From positions 62,001-126,000 of the forward strand of contig NZ_JAFGYY010000003.1 in assembly GCF_017491605.1 (NCBI RefSeq): 64,000 bases of DNA, read 5' to 3'. Made by a program: the position numbers and the translations under genes. The notes below the pieces were generated by a model. It did no database searches, was not told where the DNA came from, and saw only the letters and a program-made list of their open reading frames with translations. Positions 17,582-25,771 of the stretch are shown piece after piece (the stretch's first letter is position 1; every line of letters starts with the position of its first letter). Origin of the DNA: Pseudomonas sp. 30_B. GTDB lineage: Bacteria; Pseudomonadota; Gammaproteobacteria; Pseudomonadales; Pseudomonadaceae.

Positions 17582-18592
17582 TTAGCGTTGGTGACGGATG
17601 CGTGGATTGGCGAGACCGTAGAGGATGTCCACGATGAAGTTCACCAGGATCACCAGGGTCGCCACCAGCAGGATGCCGTTCTGCACCACCGGATAGTCGC
17701 GGCGGCTGATGGCGTCGATCAGCCATTTGCCGATGCCCGGCCAGGAGAAGATGGTTTCGGTGAGCACGGCGCCGGCGAGCAGCGTGCCGACCTGCAGGCC
17801 GAACACGGTGAGCACCGGGATCATGGCGTTGCGCAGGGCGTGCACGAACACCACGCGGGCCGGCGACAGGCCCTTGGCGCGGGCGGTGCGCACGTAGTCC
17901 TCGCGCAGCACTTCGAGCATCGAGGAGCGGGTCATCCGGGCGATCACCGCCAGCGGAATGGTGCCCAGCACGATGGCCGGCAGGATCAGGTGGCGCACCG
18001 CGTCCATGAACGCGCCTTCTTCACCCGAGAGCAGGGTGTCGATGAGCATGAAGCCGGTCTTCGGCTCGATGTCGTAGAGCAGGTCGAGGCGCCCGGAAAC
18101 CGGGGTCCAGCCCAGGCTCACGGAGAACAGCATGATGAGGATCAGGCCCCACCAGAAGATCGGCATGGAGTAGCCGGCCAGGGAGATCGTCATCACCCCG
18201 TGATCGAACAGTGAGCCCCGTTTGAGTGCGGCGATCACCCCGGCGAGCAGGCCGAAGACGCCGGCGAACAGCAGGGCCGCCAGGGACAGTTCGAGGGTCG
18301 CGGGGAACAGGGTGAGGAATTCGTTCCACACGCTATCGCGGGTGGTCAGCGACTCGCCGAGGTTGCCCTGGGCGAGGTTGCCGATGTAGTCGAGGTACTG
18401 CTGGTAGAGGGGCTTGTCGAGGCCCAGGCGGTGCATGGCCTCGGCGTGCATCTGCGGGTCGACGCGGCGTTCACCCATCATGACTTCCACGGGGTCGCCC
18501 GGAATCAGGCGAATCAGCGCGAAGGTCAGGAGGGTGACGCCGAAGAAGGTCGGGATCAGCAGACCGAATCGGCGTGCGATGAAACTCAGCAT
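17582..18592 (-). CDS. dppB: Dipeptide ABC transporter permease DppB
   Basis: A 336-residue inner-membrane permease. The N-terminus MLSFIARRFGLLIPTFFGVT and the LIRLIPGDPVEVMMGE motif are standard for DppB/OppB. Six TM helices are predicted, and the EAA-type loop (DYVRTARAKGLSPARVVFVH) contacts the ATPases. It is spaced 60 bp from dppA4 upstream and 14 bp from dppC downstream, in one transcription unit. Confidence 0.95.
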   Translation of the reverse strand: MLSFIARRFGLLIPTFFGVTLLTFALIRLIPGDPVEVMMGERRVDPQMHAEAMHRLGLDKPLYQQYLDYIGNLAQGNLGESLTTRDSVWNEFLTLFPATLELSLAALLFAGVFGLLAGVIAALKRGSLFDHGVMTISLAGYSMPIFWWGLILIMLFSVSLGWTPVSGRLDLLYDIEPKTGFMLIDTLLSGEEGAFMDAVRHLILPAIVLGTIPLAVIARMTRSSMLEVLREDYVRTARAKGLSPARVVFVHALRNAMIPVLTVFGLQVGTLLAGAVLTETIFSWPGIGKWLIDAISRRDYPVVQNGILLVATLVILVNFIVDILYGLANPRIRHQR

Positions 18593-18652
18593 GGTGGTTG
18601 AGGACTCCTCATCGAGCGGCTACTCATCGGGGGTGCTGATGGCGCCGGTTTC

Positions 18653-20239
18653 TTATTGCTTCGCCTGGGTATTGGCGAAGTTGTTGGTGGTCAGCGGGCT
18701 GATGGTGTAGCCCTCGATAGTGCTGCGTCGCACATTGAACAGCTTAGGATGCGCCAGTGGAATCCATGGAGATTGTTCGTGGAACACGGATGTCGCCTTT
18801 CTATAAAGATCTGCCCGTTTGGCCGTGTCATTCGTCTGACGAGCTTCCTGAATCAGCGCTTCGAAGGCCTGATCGCACCAGAACGCCTGGTTTTCGCCGG
18901 ATTTCGCGGCGGCACAGGAAAGGTTCGGGCTGACGAAGTTGTCCGGGTCGCCGTTATCCCCGGCCCAGCCCAGCAGCGATAGGTCGTGCTCGCCAGCCTT
19001 GGAGCGCTTGAGCAGCTCGCCCCACTCCAGGGAGCGGATCTGCAGGTCGACGCCGGCCTTGGCCAGATCCGCCTGCATCATCTGTGCCGCCAGTGCCGGG
19101 TTGGGGATGGTTGGCGAGCTGCCGTTGCGGATGAAGAGGGTGAGCTTGAGGTTTTCCGCCCCGGCTTCCTTGAGCAGGGCCCTGGCCCGCTCCGGGGCGT
19201 GCGGCCAGTCCTTGAGGTCCTTGTTGTAGCCCAGCAGCGTCGACGGATAGGGATTGATCGCCGGGCTCGCGGCATTGGCGCCGAACACCGCGTCGATCAG
19301 GGCCTGCTTGTCGATGGCGAGATTGATCGCCTGGCGCACGCGGACGTCGTCCAGCGGCTTGTGCTTCGTGTTGATGGCGACATAGGTGGTCATCAGCGCG
19401 TCGATGCTGTCCACCGCCAGGTTCTTGTCCTGTTGCAGGGCCGGCACGTCGGAGGGCTTGGGGTAGAGGGCGATCTGGCATTCGTTGCGGCGCAGCTTCT
19501 GCATCCGCACGTTGGGGTCGAGGGTGATGGCGAAGACCAGGTTGTCGATCGCCGGCTTGCCACGGAAGTAGTCCGGGTTGGCGCGGTAGCGCACCTGGGC
19601 GTCCTTGGCGTAGCGGCTGAAGACGAAGGGGCCGGTGCCGATGGGCAGGTTGTTCAACTGGCCCTGCTTGCCGGCGGCGAGCAACTGATCGCCATATTCG
19701 GCGGAGTAGATCGAGGCGAAGCCCATGGCCATGTCGGCCAGGAAGGGCGCTTCAGGGTGGTTCAGGGTGAAGCGCACGGTGAGGTCGTCGACCTTGTCCA
19801 CCGACTTGATCAGGTCGCGCATGCCCATGGCGTCGAAGTAGGCATAGCCGCGACCGGCGGACTCGTGCCACGGATGCTTGGGGTCGAGCGCGCGCTGGAA
19901 GGTCCAGAGCACGTCGTCGGCATTCAGCGTGCGGGTCGGCTTGAAATACTCGGTGCTGTGGAACTTCACGCCGGGGCGCAGGTGGAAGGTGTAGGTCAGC
20001 CCGTCGGGACTGACTTCCCAGCGTTCAGCCAGGGCCGGCTCCAGTTCGGTGGTGCCGGGGCGGAAGTCCACCAGGCGGTTGAAGACGGTCTCGGCGGCGG
20101 CGTCGAAGCTCACCGCCCCGGTGTACTGGACGATGTCGAAGCCTTCGGGGCTGGCTTCGGTGCAGACCGCCAGGTTCTGTGCCAGGACGGTGCCGCTGCC
20201 CAGGGCAAGTAGCAAGGGAAGTGTGCGTGCGATGAACAT
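18653..20239 (-). CDS. dppA4: Periplasmic dipeptide-binding protein, DppA4 type
   Basis: A 528-residue SBP family 5 protein with signal peptide MFIARTLPLLLALGSGTVLA. The mature part starts near QNLAVCTEASPEGFD and holds the conserved YTFHLRPGVKFHSTEYF segment. The C-terminal disulphide-type region SCAAAKSGENQAFWCD is shared with DppA2 and not with DppA1/A3. It captures di/tripeptides in the periplasm and delivers them to DppBC. It sits directly between opdP (11 nt) and dppB. It is the homologue of PA4502. Confidence 0.9.
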   Translation of the reverse strand: MFIARTLPLLLALGSGTVLAQNLAVCTEASPEGFDIVQYTGAVSFDAAAETVFNRLVDFRPGTTELEPALAERWEVSPDGLTYTFHLRPGVKFHSTEYFKPTRTLNADDVLWTFQRALDPKHPWHESAGRGYAYFDAMGMRDLIKSVDKVDDLTVRFTLNHPEAPFLADMAMGFASIYSAEYGDQLLAAGKQGQLNNLPIGTGPFVFSRYAKDAQVRYRANPDYFRGKPAIDNLVFAITLDPNVRMQKLRRNECQIALYPKPSDVPALQQDKNLAVDSIDALMTTYVAINTKHKPLDDVRVRQAINLAIDKQALIDAVFGANAASPAINPYPSTLLGYNKDLKDWPHAPERARALLKEAGAENLKLTLFIRNGSSPTIPNPALAAQMMQADLAKAGVDLQIRSLEWGELLKRSKAGEHDLSLLGWAGDNGDPDNFVSPNLSCAAAKSGENQAFWCDQAFEALIQEARQTNDTAKRADLYRKATSVFHEQSPWIPLAHPKLFNVRRSTIEGYTISPLTTNNFANTQAKQ

Positions 20240-20250
20240 GCCGGCTCTCC

Positions 20251-21672
20251 TTACAGCAGGTTGAACGGGAAGTTGCTGACCAGACGGATCTCGTTGACGC
20301 TGCCGTCGACCTGGTTCTGGCTGGCGAGGTGCTTCATGTAGGTCAGGCGGAAGCTGCTCTGCTTGAGCGGGCCACCTTGAAGCGTATAGCCGCTCGACAG
20401 ACCCAGTTCGTGGTGTCTCTCACCGTCCTGGTTGCGCACTTCGTCGTAGTTGCCATAAGCACCGTTGCGGTCGCCGTCGTAGTGGGTGCCGTCGATGCCC
20501 CAGCCCTTGGCGTACCACGCCATGGTGGTCAGGCCCGGCACGCCGAAGCCGGCCCAGTCGGTGCTGTAGCGCAGTTGCAGGGATTTTTCATTGGGGCCGT
20601 TGTAGTCCGACAGCAGCGAGTTGGCCAGGTAGATGGCGGCGGTTTCGTGCACGTAGTCGAAGTACTCGTTGCCATTGATCTGTTGCCAGCCCAGCAGCAC
20701 GGCATGGGCGCCGTGGGTCAGGGTGAAACCCAGGCTGTAGGCGTCGTTGTCGATGTAGCCGGCCTTGCGGTCACCGGTATCGTGGGTGTTGTAGTAGTTG
20801 AGGCTGGTATTGAGCGCCAGGGATTGCGGGTCGCCCAGGTCATGGGAGGCGCCGAAGTAGTACTGGTTCCAGACGTCCTCGAAGTTGCCGGCATAAGCCG
20901 TCAGCTTCAGGTTCTTGAGTGCCTGGTAGCTGCCACCGGCATAACTGAAGCGGTCACCATGGAAGCCCCGTGCACCGTATTCGCTGGTGAGGCGCTCGTT
21001 GCCCGAGGCCGTACGTGGGCTGGCGCGGGTGAAGCTGCCGCCTTGCAGTTGCAGATCTTCGAGCTCTTCGCTGAGCAGGCTGACGCCGTCGAAGGACGAG
21101 GGCAGGGCACGGTTGTCGTTGATGTTGAAGACCGGGGTCTCCACTTGCTGGCGGCCGGCGCGCAATTCGGTGCTGGAGGCGCGCAGCTTCACGTTGGCCA
21201 GGCCCATTTTCGACCACTGTCCCACGGCATCGCCATCGCTGTCGGTCAGGGTCCGGGTGCCGCCTCCGGCGATGGCTCCATGCCCGCGTTCCAGGGCGAC
21301 CTCATTGAAGGCTGCAGCCTCCACGCCAACCCCGATGGTGCCCGGGGTATAGCCGGAGCTGTACTTGAGCTGGCTGCCCTGGGTCCAGGTATAGCGGCTG
21401 TGGGTCGGCTCGGTATAGCCGTCCTTCTTGATGTTGAAGTGGAAGCTGTCCTTCATCTGCTCGCGGGCGGCGAAGTTGCGGGTGCTGAAGGTCAGTTGCT
21501 GGCCTTCGATGAATCCGCTGGCGCCTGCCTGGCCCTTTACCACCACCTCTTCTGCACGATTGCCTTCCTCGGGCGGCAGGTCCTCACCGGCCTTGGCGGC
21601 CCAGGCCTGGTTCAGTACGGCACAGCCGATGGCCATGGCCAGCAGGGACCGGGTAAGTGCGTAGTGCTGCAT
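20251..21672 (-). CDS. opdP: OprD-family outer-membrane porin OpdP (peptide uptake)
   Basis: A 473-residue outer-membrane porin of the OprD family. The signal peptide ends around NQAWAAKAGED. An 18-strand barrel follows with the family segments TFSTRNFAAREQMKD, YTPGTIGVGVEA and RYSTDWAGFGVPGLT. The start at 21672 is supported by AAGGAG 7 nt before ATG; the longer ORF to 21726 is rejected. The homologue in P. aeruginosa (PA4501) takes up Gly-Glu dipeptides. The gene lies between two binding-protein genes in the dpp operon, linking outer-membrane entry to periplasmic capture. Confidence 0.92.
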   Translation of the reverse strand: MQHYALTRSLLAMAIGCAVLNQAWAAKAGEDLPPEEGNRAEEVVVKGQAGASGFIEGQQLTFSTRNFAAREQMKDSFHFNIKKDGYTEPTHSRYTWTQGSQLKYSSGYTPGTIGVGVEAAAFNEVALERGHGAIAGGGTRTLTDSDGDAVGQWSKMGLANVKLRASSTELRAGRQQVETPVFNINDNRALPSSFDGVSLLSEELEDLQLQGGSFTRASPRTASGNERLTSEYGARGFHGDRFSYAGGSYQALKNLKLTAYAGNFEDVWNQYYFGASHDLGDPQSLALNTSLNYYNTHDTGDRKAGYIDNDAYSLGFTLTHGAHAVLLGWQQINGNEYFDYVHETAAIYLANSLLSDYNGPNEKSLQLRYSTDWAGFGVPGLTTMAWYAKGWGIDGTHYDGDRNGAYGNYDEVRNQDGERHHELGLSSGYTLQGGPLKQSSFRLTYMKHLASQNQVDGSVNEIRLVSNFPFNLL

Positions 21673-21716
21673 GAGTTGCTCCTTGTTGTAGTTGGGTTTT
21701 CCTAGCAACGAATGCA

Positions 21717-21763
21717 TCTCCTCCACCCATCGCGATGATGGGGGAGCCGGCAGGCGGAGGAGA
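21717..21763 (-). other. Intercistronic stem-loop between dppA3 and opdP
   Basis: TCTCCTCC (21717-21724) can pair with GGAGGAGA (21756-21763), enclosing a second hairpin CCCATC/GATGGG (21726-21742). There is no T run, so it looks like an RNA stability or processing element rather than a terminator. Confidence 0.5.
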
Positions 21764-21812
21764 AGGCGGAATGCGCCGCCCGGTCTGCGCCGGGCTGGCG
21801 TTCAGGCCGTGG

Positions 21813-23420
21813 TCAGGGCTGGTTGGCCACGCCGTAGAAGGAGTTGCGCCCGAAGGGGCTGATCAGGAAGCCCTGCACCGACTTGCGCATGGGCTGGTAG
21901 ACGGTGGAGTGGGCGATGGGGCTGATGGGCAGCTGCTGTGCGAGGAGCTGCTGGGCCTTCTGGTAGAGGGCGACGCGCTGGTCGTGGTCGGTGGTGGCCT
22001 TGGCCTGGCGCACCAGTTTGTCGTAGTCCGCGTTGCACCACTTGGAGACGTTGTTGCCGCTCACCGAGTCGCAGCCGTAGAGGGTGCCCAGCCAGTTGTC
22101 CGGGTCGCCGTTGTCGCCGGTCCAGCCGAACAGCATGGCGTCGTGTTCACCCGCGTGGGCGCGCTTGATGTATTCGCCCCATTCGTAGGTGACGATCTTC
22201 GCCTTGATGCCGACCTTGGCCCAGTCGGCCTGGATCATCTCGGCCATCAGCTTGGCGTTGGGGTTGTAGGGGCGCTGCACCGGCATGGCCCACAGGGTGA
22301 TCTCGGTGCCTTCGGCGACGCCGGCCTTCTTCAGCAGCGCCCTGGCCTGTTCCGGATCGTAGGCCTGGCCCTTGATCGAGGCGTCATAGGACCACTGGGT
22401 CGGCGGCATGGCGTTCACCGCCAACTGGCCGGCGCCCTGGTAGATCGCATCGATGATTGCCTGCTTGTTCAGCGCCATGTCCAGCGCGCGGCGCACGTCG
22501 GTCTTGTCCAGCGGGGCGTGGGTGACGTTGTAGGCCAGGTAGCCGAGGTTGAAGCCCGGCTGCGAGGGCATGTTCAGGTTCGGGTCCTGTTTCAGCGCTT
22601 CAAGGTCCGCCGGGCGCGGGTTCAGGGTGATCTGGCACTCGCCGGCCTTGAGCTTCTGCACGCGCACCGAGGCGTCGGTGTTGATGGCGAAGATCAGGTT
22701 GTCGACCTTCACGTCCTCGGGCTTCCAGTAATCCTTGTTGCCCTTGAAGCGGATCAGCGCGTCCTTCTGGTAGCGGCTGAACACGAAGGGGCCGGTGCCG
22801 ATGGGCTTCTGGTTGATCTCGGCGGGCTTACCCTGCTTGAGCAACTGGTCGGCGTATTCGGCGGACTGGATGACGGCGAAGTTCATCGCCAGGTTCTGGA
22901 TGAACGCGGCGTCGACCTCGTTGAGGGTGAACTTGACGGTGTGGTCGTCGACCTTCTCCACCTTGGCGATGTTGCGGTCCAGGCCCATGTCGGTGAAGTA
23001 GGGGAACTCGGTGGGGTACGCCTTGCGGAACGGCTGCTCCTTGTCGAGCATGCGGTTGAAGGTGAACAGCACGTCGTCGGCGTTGAATTCGCGGCTCGGC
23101 TTGAAGTACTCGGTGCTGTGGAACTTCACGCCCGGACGCAGGTGGAAGGTCCAGGTCTTGCCGTCGGCGGCGGTTTCCCAGCTTTGCGCCAGGGCCGGCT
23201 GGACTTCGGTGCTGCCGCGCTGGAACTGCACGAGGCGGTTGAACAGGGTTTCCGAGGTGGCGTCGTAATCGGTGCCGGTGGTGTATTGGCCGGGGTCGAA
23301 GCCCGCCGGGCTGCCTTCGGAGCAGTACACCAGGCTGGATGCGGCGTGGGCCGCGGAACCGGCGAGCAACAGCCCGCCCAGGGCGATTGCATGCAGGGGA
23401 TTACGTCGCATGTTGCGCAT
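21813..23420 (-). CDS. dppA3: Periplasmic dipeptide-binding protein, DppA3 type
   Basis: A 535-residue SBP family 5 protein with signal peptide ending near AGSAAHAASS. The mature N-terminus SLVYCSEGSPAGFDPGQYT is nearly the same as in DppA1, and the C-terminus has LYGCDSVSGNNVSKWCN. It is the first gene of the dppA3-opdP-dppA4-dppBCDF run. AGGTCAGG lies just before the ATG at 23420, and a second ATG follows three codons later. Probable PsdR operators lie 140-180 bp upstream. Confidence 0.9.
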   Translation of the reverse strand: MRNMRRNPLHAIALGGLLLAGSAAHAASSLVYCSEGSPAGFDPGQYTTGTDYDATSETLFNRLVQFQRGSTEVQPALAQSWETAADGKTWTFHLRPGVKFHSTEYFKPSREFNADDVLFTFNRMLDKEQPFRKAYPTEFPYFTDMGLDRNIAKVEKVDDHTVKFTLNEVDAAFIQNLAMNFAVIQSAEYADQLLKQGKPAEINQKPIGTGPFVFSRYQKDALIRFKGNKDYWKPEDVKVDNLIFAINTDASVRVQKLKAGECQITLNPRPADLEALKQDPNLNMPSQPGFNLGYLAYNVTHAPLDKTDVRRALDMALNKQAIIDAIYQGAGQLAVNAMPPTQWSYDASIKGQAYDPEQARALLKKAGVAEGTEITLWAMPVQRPYNPNAKLMAEMIQADWAKVGIKAKIVTYEWGEYIKRAHAGEHDAMLFGWTGDNGDPDNWLGTLYGCDSVSGNNVSKWCNADYDKLVRQAKATTDHDQRVALYQKAQQLLAQQLPISPIAHSTVYQPMRKSVQGFLISPFGRNSFYGVANQP

Positions 23421-23561
23421 TGCCTGACCTCATTCTTGTTCTTCTGAGGGGGCCGGAGAACCGATAGGGTCCGGGACCGGCTCGGGCGGACGGGGCCGGG
23501 TAGGGCCGTCCGTAAATGGCTGGATCGTGGGTGTCCAGACCGTCGCAGAAGTTAAGTCAGG

Positions 23562-23599
23562 CTGAAATTAAGTTCAACTTAAAATTCAGTGGGACTGAA
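23562..23599. promoter_or_regulatory. Candidate PsdR operators upstream of dppA3
   Basis: TTAAGTTCAACTTAA (23568-23582) is a perfect 15-bp palindrome framed by CTGAA and TTCAG. TTCAGTGGGACTGAA (23585-23599) is an overlapping second palindrome. The element CTTAA-(A)-TTTCAG recurs upstream of psdR/mdpA. Position between the psdR 3' end and dppA3 fits the known role of PsdR as repressor of the dipeptide genes. Confidence 0.55.
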
Positions 23600-23619
23600 A
23601 GTTTTTCCAGTCCTGTGAG

Positions 23620-24183
23620 TCAGGTCGAGGAGTGTTCGCCGAACAGCGGCAGGGTGGTGACCGACAGCATTTCCGCGACGCTGTCACCGGCGTTGCGCAG
23701 GCAGTGGCGTTTGCCAGAGTCAAAATGCACGGAGTCGCCCGGACCCAGCGGGTAGGTATGACCGTCGATCACATAAGTGATGCGCCCGCTGAGGACATAC
23801 GCGAATTCCGAGCCGTCGTGGGTGATCAGTTCCGATTCGTAGCCCACCGGAACCGTCACCTTCACCGCATTCAGCTGGTTGCCGGGAAAGCTGCTGGACA
23901 GGCGCTCGTAGCTCAGCGGCTGGCCTTCGATGGTGTAGCGCACGCGCTCGCCCTGATGCGAGTCCGGCGGTATCTGCTGCGGCGAGTCGAACAGCGCGTT
24001 GAGCGGCACATCCAGGGCCTTGGCGATGCTCGCCAGGGAAGACAGCGAGACGCCGGTGAGATTGCGCTCGGCCTGGGACAGGAAGCTGGCGGTAAGGCCC
24101 GACTCGGCGGCGACCTGGTTCAGGGTCTTCTTCGCTGCGCGCCGGTAACGGCGCAGGCGCTCTCCGATACGATCTGAGGACAT
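23620..24183 (-). CDS. psdR: PsdR: XRE-cupin repressor of dipeptide metabolism
   Basis: A 187-residue regulator. It has an N-terminal Cro/C1-type helix-turn-helix (about 8-62, TLNQVAAESGLTASFLSQAE) and a C-terminal cupin (about 100-175, GYESELITHDGSEFAYVLSG and GPGDSVHFDSGKRH). The start at 24183 (MSSDRIGER) is the normal XRE start; the ORF back to 24249 is rejected. In P. aeruginosa PsdR (PA4499) represses dpp transport genes and mdpA, and psdR mutants arise during growth on protein. It is divergent from mdpA and upstream of dppA3, so it is placed to control both. Confidence 0.93.
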   Translation of the reverse strand: MSSDRIGERLRRYRRAAKKTLNQVAAESGLTASFLSQAERNLTGVSLSSLASIAKALDVPLNALFDSPQQIPPDSHQGERVRYTIEGQPLSYERLSSSFPGNQLNAVKVTVPVGYESELITHDGSEFAYVLSGRITYVIDGHTYPLGPGDSVHFDSGKRHCLRNAGDSVAEMLSVTTLPLFGEHSST

Positions 24184-24262
24184 TGGCAAGGCTCTTGTAG
24201 GACGCCGGCAGCATACCAGCGTCATCGCCCGCTGAGAGCATTTCGCCATAAAGTCTTTGACC

Positions 24263-24290
24263 GAAAATTTCAGTGCTGCTTAAATTTCTG
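24263..24290. promoter_or_regulatory. Candidate PsdR operator between psdR and mdpA
   Basis: GAAAATTTCAG (24263-24273) and CTTAAATTTCTG (24279-24290) resemble the two half-sites seen upstream of dppA3 (CTTAATTTCAG and CTTAAAATTCAG). The site sits 29 bp before the mdpA start. Confidence 0.5.
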
Positions 24291-24318
24291 CGGTTTTTCA
24301 TTCTCGCGGGAGAGTCGC

Positions 24319-25536
24319 ATGACACTGGGTGTAGGGGGCGTCAGCTCCGAACAGGCGCTGGCCAGGTTGCCGGTAATGACCGCTGGCGCCGCGCCGATCA
24401 CGCTGGAGGAATACCGCCAGCGCATCGAGCGCCTGCAGCAGCTCATGCGGGCCCAGGGGATGGCGGCGGTGTTCGTCGACGCCGGCAGTTCGCTGTTCTA
24501 TTTCACCGGGCTGAAGTGGAACCCCAGCGAGCGGATGGTTGGTGCACTGGTGCCGGCGCGTGGCGAGGTGCATTACATCGCGCCGGCCTTCGAAGAGGGC
24601 ACGGTGCTCGACCTGCAGGTGCTGCCGGGCAGCATCAGCGTTTGGGCGGAGCACGAAAGCCCCTTCACGTTGCTGATCGGGATGCTGGCGGAGATCGAAG
24701 TCGGCGCGGGTGCGCGGGTCGGCCTTTCCCATAGCCTGCCGTTCGGCATGTATGAGCGGCTGCGGCAGGTCGCCGGAGCCGTGCAACTGGTCGATGCGGG
24801 GGCGCTGGTCGAGCAGTGCCGGCGCTGCAAGTCGCCGGCCGAGCTGGCGCTGATGCAGCGGGCCAAGGACATGACCTTGGAGGTGCACAAGGCCGCCGCC
24901 AGCATCCTGCGCGAAGGTATCACCACCCTTGAGGTGACACGCTTCATCGAGGCGGCGCACCGCAAGGTCGGCGCGCCGGGTTCGACCTTCTGCATCGTAC
25001 TGTTTGGCGAGGACAGCGCCTTCCCCCATGGCGTGCGCCAGCCGCGCCCGCTGCGCGATGGCGACATGGTGCTGATCGACACCGGCTGCCAGCTGTACGG
25101 CTACAACTCGGATATCACCCGCAGCTATGTGTTCGGCACGCCCAGTGCGCGCCAGCGCGAGCTGTGGAACCTGGAGAAGGCCGCGCAGCAGGCGGCTTTC
25201 GATGCAGCGGTGCTTGGCTCGCCTTGCGAGTTGGTGGACGCTGCTGCCCGGCGTTGCCTGGAGGCCGGCGGCCTCGGGCCGGACTACGCATTGCCCGGCC
25301 TGCCGCATCGCTCGGGTCACGGCATCGGCCTGGATATTCACGAAGGCCCATACCTGGTGCGTGGCGACAGCACGCCGCTGGATGTCGGCATGTGCTTCAG
25401 CAATGAGCCGATGATCTGCGTGCCTGGGGAATTCGGTATCCGTCTGGAAGATCACTTCTACATGACGGCGGAGGGACCGCGCTGGTTTACCCGGCCGAGT
25501 CATTCTGTGGACGACCCGTTCGGCCTGGAAGCCTGA
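24319..25536 (+). CDS. mdpA: M24-family metallodipeptidase MdpA
   Basis: A 405-residue cytoplasmic Xaa-Pro-dipeptidase-like enzyme with an N-terminal creatinase-type domain (about 30-165) and a pita-bread M24 domain. All five metal ligands are present: D254 (LIDTG), D265 (YNSDITRS), H334 (SGHGIGLDIHE), E363 (SNEPMI) and E377 (RLEDHF). It should split imported dipeptides. GGGAGAG lies 6 nt before the ATG. It is divergent from psdR with candidate operators in between; the homologue is PA4498, a known PsdR target. Confidence 0.92.
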   Translation: MTLGVGGVSSEQALARLPVMTAGAAPITLEEYRQRIERLQQLMRAQGMAAVFVDAGSSLFYFTGLKWNPSERMVGALVPARGEVHYIAPAFEEGTVLDLQVLPGSISVWAEHESPFTLLIGMLAEIEVGAGARVGLSHSLPFGMYERLRQVAGAVQLVDAGALVEQCRRCKSPAELALMQRAKDMTLEVHKAAASILREGITTLEVTRFIEAAHRKVGAPGSTFCIVLFGEDSAFPHGVRQPRPLRDGDMVLIDTGCQLYGYNSDITRSYVFGTPSARQRELWNLEKAAQQAAFDAAVLGSPCELVDAAARRCLEAGGLGPDYALPGLPHRSGHGIGLDIHEGPYLVRGDSTPLDVGMCFSNEPMICVPGEFGIRLEDHFYMTAEGPRWFTRPSHSVDDPFGLEA

Positions 25537-25573
25537 TCGTTCGCGAACAATCGTGCCCTGATGTAAGGCTATG

Positions 25574-25710
25574 GGTAGGAGCGGACTCCGTCCGCGATTG
25601 GCCCGATTCGCGCCGGACGCCATCGCGGACGAAGTCCGCTCCTACAGGGGAAATCCACCCCATCCGACGGCGCGAGGCCGCTCTTGTAGGAGCGGAGCTT
25701 CTCCGCGAAA
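25574..25710. repeat. Three REP elements between mdpA and dppA2
   Basis: Copies lie at 25574-25598 (direct), 25621-25645 (inverted) and 25686-25710 (direct, with the stem variant GCGGAG/CTCCGC). They fill the 235-bp gap between the convergent mdpA and dppA2 ends. Confidence 0.85.
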
Positions 25711-25771
25711 TCCCGGCACAGCCGGGACAAGGCGACGCAGAACACCGGCTTGCCGGCGTCCGTTCCTGCAG

